A stretch of DNA of 64,000 nt. Source: Discostella pseudostelligera. Its lineage: Eukaryota > Bacillariophyta > Thalassiosirophyceae > Thalassiosirales > Thalassiosiraceae. The notes beneath the pieces are model-generated. The model saw only the letters and a list, made by a program, of their open reading frames with translations, had not been told where the DNA came from and did not search any database. Location: NCBI GenBank assembly GCA_036940085.1, contig JALLBK010000070.1, forward strand, positions 1 through 64,000, written 5' to 3'. Both the position numbers and the translations under genes were made by a program. This document shows, piece by piece, positions 30,831 through 41,262 of this stretch; positions within the stretch are counted from its first letter, which is position 1; each line of letters starts with the position of its first letter.

Positions 30831-32855
30831 ATGACCATGGCGTCATTTCAGGAATCGCCCTCCACCACCATCCATCACCGGCTCCGGTTCCGCGCTGCAC
30901 AGCCCGTGGACATTCCGCGGTGCTTTTCGCTAGAATGCTTGGCCTACCTCCCCAATGCAGCGGCGTCGAAATCGACATTGCAACGCATTCAGCATCATGT
31001 AGCACCATTTTTTCGCTGCGTTCTCCTATCCGGAGATAAAACATACCTATCCGACGAAGTTACGGCAGATGTAAATCGCGATGATGTTACCGATCCATCA
31101 AAGTTCAGAGAGAGCAGTGACGAGGCATGTCACCACGTGCATCATTCGTCTCAGAGTGAACTGGTTGGATTTGTTTGTGCAACTAGATGTCACTACACAC
31201 CCAACTTCAATAATGCCACTGACGCAACAACTTTGGAGGATAGGCTACCCCAAACTCGTGACGGTTATCTATACCCAACAAAACATGAACCAAATGGTCC
31301 CTGCCTTGCCATCCACTCCATCGTCGTCCAGAAGGAATATCAAAGGCAGGGCGTTGGGAGAGCAATGCTCGAAAACTTCATCAAATCCGTAACCCTGTAC
31401 AATGCAGAGCTTGATGGGCATCGAAGGCATAACAAAATTATTGCAAAGAATCCATACACCAAAATCGAAAGAATTGTTCTGGTATGCTACAGTTCTATTG
31501 CTAAACTATTTATTTCTGCCGGGTTTCGGTGGAAGGCGACGATAAAAGGAGGCATTGATCCGCTGTACGAGTTGGAGAGAGAGGTTGATTCCTCTCCCTT
31601 CCCTGATTTACACCAATCATCGGTCGAGCACGATTGTTATCTGGTCGATGCATTCATAATACCAGGGGAACGTGGCAGCGGCACTCCTACCGCCATCGTT
31701 GTTCTGCATGATTCTCCTACCAACTTAATTGCTGACAATATGAACTCTGCATCTTCAGCAAATTCACCTCAGGACAACGCGGAGCTTGCAACAGAGAGGG
31801 CGGAGACATGGATGAGTTCTGTTTCAAAAGAATTTAGCCAACCAGTTACTGCATTTGTTTGGCGTATTAGTGTTGTCATGAGCCGGCGGGGTTCGAATGT
31901 AAGTTCAATTTCAGATGACGAGCTCAATCTCTCTATGCATGATGAGTGCAAAATTCTTCCAGAGATTAAACCGGAGATGCATTATGCTATTCGCCTTTTT
32001 ACTGGGGCTGGAATTGAGATCGATAAGTGTGCGCATGCAACTCTCGCTGCAGCATCAGTACTATTTCATCGGGATACATCGACTAGAATTATTGAGGAGA
32101 GAAGTACCCTATCATTTCACTTTATGAATGAGCTAGCTCTAGAATCTCCGCTTGGTCTCTCATCTCTCCGGCAACCTTCTCAAACACTGCAAGTATTTGG
32201 TACCATGCATCCGAGCGGCATTAAGATCGAAATGAACTGTCCATGGAGGAATGTGAAGCCACTGCCTCTTAGTCCGGAAGAGGAAGGATCTGTTTTGTCT
32301 ATGATCTGGCAGTCATTTATGTGGAATGATCACTTTACCAATGAAGAAGTAAAATCGTCGCCAGTAGATTATGTCCGTTTCGTGGGCTTGACCGATGATG
32401 GTGAAGATTTATTTGTCGAGTTAACTGCTGAGGGATTCGATTTAACATGTGAAATCGGTTTCGACTGCAATGAATTGAAGCAAAGATGGAATGGATTTCC
32501 GAAAGGAGTCATTATATGCTGCGAAGTACCGGATGTGTCGGGTAAAGTGGGGGATTCATTGTTGGACGGCCATCCTGAGGGCGGCACCGCCAATATCAAA
32601 GAAATATCAGATGATTTTTCAATTGATTTTTGCTCACGATACTTTCATTCGAATGGGCACAGTGACGTACAGGGATCTCACTCTGCACTCGGACCGTATT
32701 TTGGAGCCAGACTCGGGAAACGGAGATTGCTAGGGCTACAAAACTCTGACCGGGGAGGTTTGGTTCAGTGCAATTTGATGGAAGATGAGAGAGTATACTT
32801 GATTGGATCCACTATTACTACCATCACGGGGAAAACACAGATGAACACTTCTTGA
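30831..32855 (+). CDS. GNAT acetyltransferase - PhzF-like isomerase fusion
   Basis: 674 residues, one exon, start ATGACCATGGCG. Residues ~15-250 are a GNAT domain of arylalkylamine-acetyltransferase type: FRAAQPVDIPRCFSLE, the acetyl-CoA loop HSIVVQKEYQRQGVGRAML, and YSSIAKLFISAGFRW. From about residue 265 the protein is a PhzF-like isomerase: VDAFIIPGERGSGTPTAIVV, TAFVWRI, RLFTGAGIEIDKCAHATLAA, and the late block DFCSRYFHSNG followed by HSALGPYFGARLGKRRL. The catalytic Glu of PhzF, in the family motif SETxFV, is replaced: the residues here are QPVTAFV. The GHATL motif reads AHATL. The isomerase half may therefore bind rather than turn over substrate. Substrates are unknown. Confidence 0.75.
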   Translation: MTMASFQESPSTTIHHRLRFRAAQPVDIPRCFSLECLAYLPNAAASKSTLQRIQHHVAPFFRCVLLSGDKTYLSDEVTADVNRDDVTDPSKFRESSDEACHHVHHSSQSELVGFVCATRCHYTPNFNNATDATTLEDRLPQTRDGYLYPTKHEPNGPCLAIHSIVVQKEYQRQGVGRAMLENFIKSVTLYNAELDGHRRHNKIIAKNPYTKIERIVLVCYSSIAKLFISAGFRWKATIKGGIDPLYELEREVDSSPFPDLHQSSVEHDCYLVDAFIIPGERGSGTPTAIVVLHDSPTNLIADNMNSASSANSPQDNAELATERAETWMSSVSKEFSQPVTAFVWRISVVMSRRGSNVSSISDDELNLSMHDECKILPEIKPEMHYAIRLFTGAGIEIDKCAHATLAAASVLFHRDTSTRIIEERSTLSFHFMNELALESPLGLSSLRQPSQTLQVFGTMHPSGIKIEMNCPWRNVKPLPLSPEEEGSVLSMIWQSFMWNDHFTNEEVKSSPVDYVRFVGLTDDGEDLFVELTAEGFDLTCEIGFDCNELKQRWNGFPKGVIICCEVPDVSGKVGDSLLDGHPEGGTANIKEISDDFSIDFCSRYFHSNGHSDVQGSHSALGPYFGARLGKRRLLGLQNSDRGGLVQCNLMEDERVYLIGSTITTITGKTQMNTS

Positions 32856-32893
32856 AGTCATATAAAGAATATTGGCTATTCATACAAACTAGT

Positions 32894-35720
32894 TCAAAAT
32901 GGTACACCTTGGGCGTCTTCGGGGCTAGGAGGCGGCTCGAAGCTCGACCAACCGGAGCGCAGTCGACTTTCTAGCTGATTCTCACAAGAATTAAGTTCCA
33001 TTCGCTTGTAAAATGCGATCAACCTGAAATGAAGTGAAGCACAGAATATAAGCATCCGGCGGTCATATCCACCCAATCAAGCAGGTCGATGATTCGGCTC
33101 ACCTATTTGGATCAAATGGAGACATGCGAAAATCGCTCACGTTGTGAAATGAAGAGGGAAGTGTCATATTGTCAATCGGAATGGAGTCATCCAGTGACAC
33201 GAGCTTACGAAACAACAGAACCTTGATGAATAGAATGAAAAAAATAACAATCAATCTCTGTGAGCAACGAGCAAACATTGAAGTGCAATATCAATAAGAA
33301 CTGGATACATCACAACCTTCTCGGCATTGTCCATCAAACTTTCTCGTCTCTTCTTCTGCTTTATCGTATCTGCTCCATTGATCAAATTATCCAACGACCC
33401 AAACTCATTTATCAATGCAGCTGCAATTTTCGGCCCAATTCCAGGTGCCTGAGAAGAGAGAATGTTTGAGTAAAAATGACCAAGATGATACAGCATCAAG
33501 TAAAATCATTCTCACCCCCGGAATATTGTCCGAAGAATCTCCAGCGAGAGCTAGAACATCTCCCAACTTGTCTGATGAGACGCCCCTGAAGTAATGGGTT
33601 GCATTAGAGTTAAGAAAGATGTGACTTCGACCAACATAAACACCGAAACATGAACATACCACTTTTCTACCACGTCATCGTGTTCTATCCGATCAAAGTG
33701 CATAGGATCAATCATGTGTACACTTGGTTCGATACCGCTGAAAACAATAAGCGAGTTAACAAAACCACAATTGAAGCATACGAGGCAATCGACACTGAAG
33801 AAACTTACGCGGGAGTTATGAGCTGCATGAGATCCTTGTCACCCGATAAAATGTCAACGTCAACACCATCTTTCAACGCTTGCCTTGTTAATGTGGCAAT
33901 CACATCATCAGCTTCATACCCCTCCGCCTCTACCTGCACGACGCCAAAAGCTTCTGCTGCCTCCCTTACCAACTCAAATTGCGGTATCAAGTCCTCAGGG
34001 CAAGGACCTCGATTGGCCTTGTAATCTGGATAGATGGCATGTCGAAAGTTCGGTCCCTTGTAGTCAAATGCAAGTACTACGCGCGGCCGATCTCCCTTGA
34101 GCAGACGAGTGAGGAGAAGATTTTGAAGCATACGACACACCCCATGGAGAGCACCGGTGGGCATGCCATCCGATCGATGCAGTGGTGGTATGGCATGGTA
34201 GGCGCGAAAGATATATGCGGATGCATCGATAAGTAGTAGAGGTTCTCTCCGACGGTGGACTGCGGCATCTTTTTCCTCGGGTATGGTTGGTTGCAATGAT
34301 TGCGACGACACAGACATGTTTTCTTCTCCACCGTCACCTATTTCGGTTATGGTCTTATCACTATTCGCACCGTTCCGTTTTCTATCACCATGCCGCGCTA
34401 AATTTCCATAGTAGTCATTTTTCTTGTCGCCTTTCTGTTCCTGTGCAAGGCGTCTCTCCTCTCTCTTAATATCCCTTGCCAGCTTTCTGTATTTGTAGAT
34501 GCAAGACCTAAAGTTGCATATTTGATTGCCAAGCACGCAGTGAGACCTCCTCAGCACAAACGTTGAACATTACCTATCACTGACATCAAAACTTACGCCA
34601 TTTCATTACCTGCACTAGCCATCGCTTCCAAAACATCCTTATTGGTACCTGTATCATAATCAACGTCGCCGAACAAGACACGTGCAACTTGCTTCGGACT
34701 GTTAATGTTAAACTCCACCCCGTTATTGAGATGATATATTTGAAGCGTGAGATGTTCGAGTTGGCGAGAGAGTGTGGTAAGATGTGATGTGCTACTGGAT
34801 CCGTTCGAAGCCTCCGCTGGAATGTCGCGTAGAAAACTATCACTATTCAGTGAACCATTGACAGGAGTTTCACCCCCCATTGCCTTGGATTTAATTGGCT
34901 CCATGAATGACGGTGTCACGCGAGGAACGATCCTTTTGTAAGAATATGCATTTGCAATAATGACATTCTCCGAAGGAATTGTTTGTTCAGACAATGTTGA
35001 CATATCTTGTGAAGAGTCGCTCGATGGAATAATTTCCACCTCATTGCTCAACATTGATGGTCCCTGCAGTTGCTGCGGTTGGATTATCCGAAATGACTTA
35101 CTGGTAGAACTCCCTTCGATAGGATCACTCAAGCTATCATATACATCCGAAGGATAGTCATCATTTGTCACGTCGTCACCAGATGCATCTACACTTTCGT
35201 CTGTATTGTATTTGTTTTTGGTTGAGTAATAATCAGAAACGGAGGGTGGCATTGGTCGGGACGAGCCTGGTCTGATGGGGTAGATTTGGTAAGCAGCTCG
35301 AGGAAACATCCTGGCCCTATTGTTCTGTATCGTTGTTCCTTCGTCTTCATCGTCATTGCAATCGTCGCCCACGAATGCTGAGAATGCCGCTGCTGACGAC
35401 ACACGACGACGTGTCACCTTCGGCATTGGTCGAAGTCTGGATTGTTCGAACTCCTCGAATGCGTTGGCGGTGGTGAAACGAAAAGTAAGACTGTTCGAGT
35501 GAAAGCATGCTGTCATCGTCGACAATGATGGCGGTGACAGACGCCGATGCAGACAGAGTCGGCGACGGGAGGCGATGCAAGATGCAGAAGATCGGACAAT
35601 TCGGCAGCCACTGCCAGTGCACAGTCGAAGAAGAGTGGATAACATAACGACGATTCCAAACGTTCTCATATTCGGCACTCCAGCTTGCCATCGACTTTGA
35701 TGATAGGACTGGAAAAACAC
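32894..35720 (-). CDS. organellar-type 5'-3' exonuclease with Pol I-like N-terminal segment
   Basis: Seven exons: 35720-34597, 34507-33809, 33737-33660, 33585-33516, 33448-33317, 33221-33103, 33023-32894. These splice in frame to 783 residues. The N-terminus (internal Met at 35669, MRTFGIVVMLSTLLRL) looks like a targeting presequence, then comes a long disordered region. Residues ~335-385 contain FNINSPKQVARVLFGD, a block of family A DNA polymerases, and CIYKYRKLARDI. The PIN-type exonuclease follows: LLIDASAYIFRAYH, YPDYKANRG, EGYEADDVIATL, ILSGDKDLMQL, then the helix-3-turn part LAGDSSDNIPGAPGIGPK. It should remove RNA primers or flaps in organelle DNA. Exon 5's donor (AAG|GTTGTG) is atypical but gives a good frame. 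Confidence 0.82.
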
Positions 35721-36066
35721 TTGCAGTGTATGGCAGAGAGATGGATGATTGAAGCTCCTAAATATCTACCAGCTGGCCACGGCCATGGTCGATCGTCGGC
35801 GTCGGACGTCGAATGCTGAAGCTTGATATCGACGGACAGACGGACCGAGAAAGCGCACCTTCGACGGACAGACACACAGGCGTAGCTAGTGTGACGGCGG
35901 CGATCATTGTGACGATGTTTTTTGTGTCTCTCTCTTGTGTGTGTTCGACGCCCGCCGATAGATTCTGCTTTCTGGCCACCAGCCTTTTACTCCTAGCGTT
36001 TAGCCCAAGGCGATGGACATGTCGTAGCGGAGGCGATTATCCATGAAGGTTGCAGTTGAATGAAGG
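35721..36066. other. short divergent intergenic region
   Basis: Between the exonuclease (-) and the cyclophilin-like gene (+). No gene is seen. Confidence 0.4.
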
Positions 36067-37224
36067 ATGCAATCCAGGAGCATGAATGGCAAGCCACATC
36101 GCAAGCGATCAATCAAATACATCGACCCCGTCTCTACCAAATATCTACCATTCCCTATTGCCTCCGTAACAACAGTCCTATGCGTGGCATTGGTTCTGTC
36201 GACTATTTCAGCTCTCTACGCGGGTGTTCAGAGGAAACACGCTGTGCCTTCGATCCAGAGAGATGTATCCGTGTCACCACCGGGAAAATTAGTTGCTGAT
36301 ACAGACGTCAGCGCCACCAAGCAACGTTCAGACGGTAAAGACATCAATGGCGATCATGGACCCTCGATTCGAACCCTGCAAGATCTTACCCCTTCCGAAT
36401 TATATCCTAAAGCTGGACCACACCGTCATATTGTAGATCCGCCTCTAGATGAATTGCCGGTTACCTTAGTCACATGCACCACTACCGTTGGATACTTGCA
36501 TGTAAGTATTTCAATAATAAATAAACCATAAGATGACTCGATGTCAAGCACAATATATGGCACAAACTCATTAACGTTCTTTCATTCTCAAAAGATACTG
36601 GTGCACCCAAGTTGGGCTTCTCTTGGCGCTGAACGATTCCTCCAGATGGTAAACTCAAATTACTTTTCGAGTAAAGTGGTAAGTCGACTGTTTTCTGAGT
36701 ATTTTTCTCCTTTGCACCTTGACTGATACCAATACTGATACATGTTCGATCTACCCCTTGCATCAAAGGCACTCATGAGATGCATCAAAAAATTTCTCTG
36801 TCAATTCGGGATAGCCGGAATACCTTCTTACAACAAACCTTATAACGGGAAGGGAAATCTGTTGATGGATGATAGGAATTGGCTACCAGAAGGTCCGACA
36901 TATCGAATAAATGAATTAGGTGTGAAGCGGTTTGGTAAGGGGTATCTCGCCTATGCCGGCGGAGGCAAAAATAGCCGATCGAATCAGTTAATAGTTGCAT
37001 TGGCCGACAACGAGAGACTTGGAGGAGGAAGCCCGTGGGAAGTACCTTGGGGTGAATTAGTTGGAAAGGAAAGCTTCGATACTCTGGACAAAATTTACAC
37101 TGGCTACGGTGAGAATGGACCATCGCAGGCTCGATTGAGTAGAGAGGGTAGCTCGAAGGGTGTCGAGGAAGAATTTCCAAACCTTGATTATATTTTGGGA
37201 TGTAATGTTATTGACTCCAGATGA
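36067..37224 (+). CDS. membrane-anchored cyclophilin-like protein
   Basis: Three exons, 36067-36501, 36595-36678 and 36769-37224, splice in frame to 324 residues. A single hydrophobic helix near residues 27-52 (IASVTTVLCVALVLSTISAL) makes it a type II membrane protein. The C-terminal half has the features of a divergent cyclophilin fold: TLVTCTTTVGYLHILVHPSW, RFLQMVNSNYFSSKVALMRC, and the late block GENGPSQARLSREG followed by FPNLDYILGC. The usual catalytic Arg/Phe motif of active cyclophilins (FHRVI) is not visible, so peptidyl-prolyl isomerase activity is doubtful. Similar type II cyclophilin-like proteins are common in stramenopiles and may act in the Golgi or at the cell surface. Confidence 0.65.
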
Positions 37225-37306
37225 CTACCTAGCAAGCACCGACTTCATTTTTTATTAAACGGATTAAATGAAACACATAGAGTAATTAAATACATGGCAA
37301 GCAACT

Positions 37307-40300
37307 TCAGCAATTGTAATCGGTACAACATCCGTCAGTGCAAGTCACAGAGCAGTTGACGTAAATGGTTACTCCAGCACTGCATAAGCTTTCTGGCACT
37401 TCACCTTGAAGAAAGTTATTCACTAGGTTGATCGATTCGAGGTTAACGAGATTTCCTAGTGCCGATGGAACATCACCCTCCAGTTCATTTTCTTGTAGGC
37501 CAACGATTCCAAGACCCAAACATTGTCCAAGTGTGCTGGGTATTTGACCAGTGATGGAGTTGTCAGAGACGTCGAATTCATACAATTTGCTGAGGCTCCC
37601 AATCGACTCCGGTAGAGGACCACTCAGCCCGTTGCTATCTCTGCGCTTATTGTTCGCAGCTGTGAAGGTTTCTAGACTTTCCATGTCACCAATCGCTTCA
37701 GGAATACTGCCGGAGAATACTATCAGGGAAACATGTTAGTCCAAGATTATCTTCTTGCAACGATGGATTCATTGGTACTGATCGACTTACAATTATTGTC
37801 CAAATTCACTTGATATAAGACCTGAAGACCGGTTATCTCGTTCGGAATTTGTCCTGTTTCGAAAGATTCCACGAGGCTTGTGAGCAACGGCGCAAAAAAT
37901 GAAGTTAGTGTAGATAGGTTTGAAGACTTACCCGACAACAAGTTGTCAGTGGCGATTAATTTATTCAAGTTCACGAGGTTGCCAAGTTCCGATGGAAGTA
38001 CATCACCAAAAAAGTTCTTTGAAAGTGTTATGCCCTGAAGAAAGCATCGGAGTCAGTTACGATTCAAAATTGTGGGTAAACAAAGGAAATGGTGTAAATG
38101 ACTCACTTTCAAGTTTCCCAAATCTCCAATAGACGTGGGTACGGCACCTTCGAGCTCGTTCATCTCCAAGTTCAAGAACTCCAGGCTAGACATCGTTCCG
38201 ATCTCTGATGGAACATTGCCCTGATGGTAGAACGCAAGTGGATTATTCATAAACGACATGATGAACAACTATCTCATAAGACTGCACACTGAGATACTTA
38301 CAGTAATTGAATTCGATTGCAGAAAAAGTTGCGTGAGCCCCGAAAGAAGACCAACTTCAGTAGGAATGCCTCCTAATATGAGTTCAACAAAACAAGATAC
38401 TTAGCACAGATGGCCGATAGAACAGTGCATATAAATCTACTTCACGGAAGCTCACCAGATAAGGAGTTCTCATATAATGCCAAGATCTGCAACGACTTGA
38501 GAGATCCAATTTCTGTTGGAATGGTACCTCCAATCCCTGAAAGAGATAAGTCAAGTAATTCCAAGGATGTCATGGTACCCAGTTCCGTTGGTAGGATGCC
38601 GCCGATACCTGAATTGTGAAATTTGATTTCAACAACCGACTCCCACAGTCCAATGGTCGTGGGCAGGCCATAGTCACCCGTGAAGGTATTTTCGGACAAG
38701 TCCACATACTTGATGTTTGCCCAGTCACCGATTGCGTCAGGAATGGCGCCACTGAGAGCTGTTGATTCATGATGGTTAGCAATATTGAGGCACAGGTCAA
38801 TGAAGAGAGATATCGCTGCTCACCATTACCATACAATGCGATCATTTCCAACTTGGTCAGCTGACCGATCTTCTCAGGCAATCCACCACTTAACTGATTC
38901 AATGACAAATCCAGAGTCTCGAGATTGACCAAATCACCAATGCTCGCTGGAATAACACCCGTAAAAGCCGTCGCAGAACTTTCGATGGACTTTAGCTTCG
39001 TCAACTGTCCCAACTCTTCCGGTAATGGCCCATCCATCTTCGTTTTACCGATATATAGCTCCTCCAAGTTCACGAGTTGTTCAATTCCCGAGAGAGTCCC
39101 CGTAACGAACTCATTTCCGGCAATGCCCAAAACCTTAAGCGATGGAACATTGTAAAGATACGTGTACCCATCACCAACCAGTTTGCAATTATCAACCCTG
39201 AAGACTTCCAACTTTTGCAGTGCAGAAAGATCTGGGATAGTGCCGCTAATGCCCGTGTCAAAGAGGGCCAACGATGCTGAGCACGAATAACAAGTGAAGA
39301 GAACGAAACAATAGATGAGCAACACACGAATACAGGTTGGGCCAGTACAAAGGAGGAAAACAACTCACTCAAGTTGGCCAAGTTGCCAATCTCCAAAGGA
39401 ATTTGTCCCGTAATGTCTGCGTTCTTAAACAGCCACAATCTGTATCAACGAAGTTGTCGCAAAGAAGTAAAATGAATGAGTCTTTGGAACGTAAAACTGC
39501 TATGAAATCCCACACCTCAAAACTTACAAGGATAGATTCTCCAGCCCACCAATCTCAGTAGGCACTGATCCTGAAATTTCATTCTCATTCAAAGTAAACT
39601 TCTCCAATTTTTTCAATTGACCAATCTCCGTAGCAATCGTCCCAGTCAGCTTATTATCATCCATGAATATTGTTCGCAATGTCTTCATGTCGTAAAGATG
39701 CGGAGGTAGTTGACCAATGATTTTATTCTTGTGCATCTCCAAATCTACCAGGCTTGTGAGGGTGGATAAGTCCGCGGGCAACCATCCACGAAGCTTATTG
39801 TTTGATAGAAGCAAGCTATGAATGGCGTTTTCACTCGTCTGTTGTTGCTGTTGCTGCTGCATTCTTCGTCGACCAGCCTCTTCTTCTGCCACATCACCGT
39901 AACATTTGATTCCATGCCACTTGCAGACATTAGCATCGGTCTTCCAATTGGTATTGTTCTCCCAATTATCACCATCCAAGACAGTGTAAAGTGTAACAGC
40001 AACGTAGCGTTGCATGAAGTTAAACTCGGCATCGGAGTCTGGTGGGTCTTGTGCCAACCCGTCCCAATCGTACTCAAATGTATCATCGTACAGCACCCAA
40101 TTCAATGCGGCATTTTGAGGCGTGGCAATATCTGGATCGGCTACGGCATTGTAAGACTCCTCTGGCAGATTCAGCTTGAGCACAGCCATTGCGGCATTTT
40201 CCTTCACGACATATTCCTTTCCATTGGGTGTGGGTGCTTTGGATCCCGATTGGAATGTGGGACTGTATCCTGGCGATAATGTCGACGAGGAATCACCATC

Positions 40301-40744
40301 ATTACCATTGGAGGCATTCTTTTCTGACCCATTGCTGTTCTTACCCAGAGTCACGCCCAAGGATGCACCGACGGCACCTCCCACCAGTAAGAAGACGACG
40401 GCAAAAATGCCACATTTCTTTTTTCGAGTCATACCAACTCGCTTGTCATTCGCTTTGGTGGCATCAACTTCTTCTTCCTCGCCAGCTTCGTAATCTCGAT
40501 TCGTCTTATCGGCCAACACCTCATCTAAATTCAATTCAATCTGTTCACCCGCGTAGGCAACACTGCTTCCGGTGGAGCAGGGAGTCGTAGGACGAGATCG
40601 CGGAGACCGTCGTGTCCATGATCTGACTTTGGTGACGGCCGCCGGCGTTGTTGGCATACGGGGTAGGGGTGGTGGCGGCGGTGGTGGAGGAGGGGCATCC
40701 GAGTCGTCGTCGCTGTCGTCGAAGGAGGCAGTTCGCGGTGCCAT
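37307..40744 (-). CDS. leucine-rich-repeat membrane protein
   Basis: Nine exons: 40744-39528, 39439-39369, 39276-38824, 38758-38456, 38372-38302, 38220-38107, 38034-37932, 37853-37791, 37719-37307. They join in frame to 935 residues. An N-terminal cytosolic Pro/Asp region (a run of ten prolines) and a basic patch MTRKKKCG precede one helix (IFAVVFLLVGGAVGASLGV), so the LRRs lie outside. An LRRNT-like cap ends with NWKTDANVCKWHGIKC. About 20 plant-type LRRs follow, of the form LxxLxxLxLxxNxLxGxIPxxIG, and a Cys-rich C-terminal cap ends the protein (CSVTCTDGCCTDYNC). No kinase domain is present. A role as receptor or adhesion protein is inferred. The start at 40744 (MAPRTASF) was preferred; the frame is open to 40777. 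Confidence 0.85.
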
Positions 40745-41145
40745 GATGTAACGCTGGAGAGGTTGTCGATTATGCAAAATCAGTGCATCGCTGCTGCGAT
40801 GGAGATTATTGGATCCATGAAAGCAATATTCTGATTATATGCTCGTCAATAAGGTGCTGAGAGCAGGGCATGGTAGATGGTGGGTCCCATAGTAGCAAGG
40901 ACAGAAGCCCACCCGCCATGATTGTTATTGTTATTGTAACATAGTTTAGGATTGAGATTGTGGTTGTGGAGGAGGCTGGGCGGGCTTTTGTGTGAGAAAA
41001 AGAAGTGGTGGCGTCGGAAAGATTTCGTGGCGGGACAGTTCGCGCGCTAGGTTTCCTCTTTCTCGCAATTTTGGCGCGAGTGTGGCGAAAAATATGGCGG
41101 AAGGCGATGGCTTCATAAGAGGCTTCAGAAACCTCTTTGATAGGA
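40745..41145. promoter_or_regulatory. divergent intergenic region with E2F-like site
   Basis: Between the LRR gene (-) and the SGNH-like gene (+). TTTTGGCGCGA at 41069-41079 matches the E2F consensus. No gene is seen before the 5S fragment at 41146. Confidence 0.4.
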
Positions 41146-41208
41146 ACGACCACACCACTGTGACAGCACCGCTTCCCGTCTGCTCAGCGAAGTTAAGCAC
41201 AGTCGGGC
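41146..41208 (+). rRNA. 5S rRNA fragment, 5' half only
   Basis: The bases match the 5' half of eukaryotic 5S rRNA: ACGACCACACCACTG, then CACCGCTTCCCGTC and CTCAGCGAAGTTAAGCACAG and GTCGGGC. The match stops abruptly and is replaced by an (AGTATC)n-like tract at 41211-41236. The 3' half is absent, including most of the internal promoter. It is a retroposed or recombination-derived fragment in the 5' region of the next gene, not a working 5S gene. Confidence 0.85.
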
Positions 41209-41262
41209 ATATCAGTATCAGTATCAGTATCAGTATGATGCATCTGCATCGTTTCACCACTT

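Noticed and set aside
41146..41208. Functional 5S rRNA gene
   Set aside because: Only about half of the molecule is present; the 3' half and terminator are missing.
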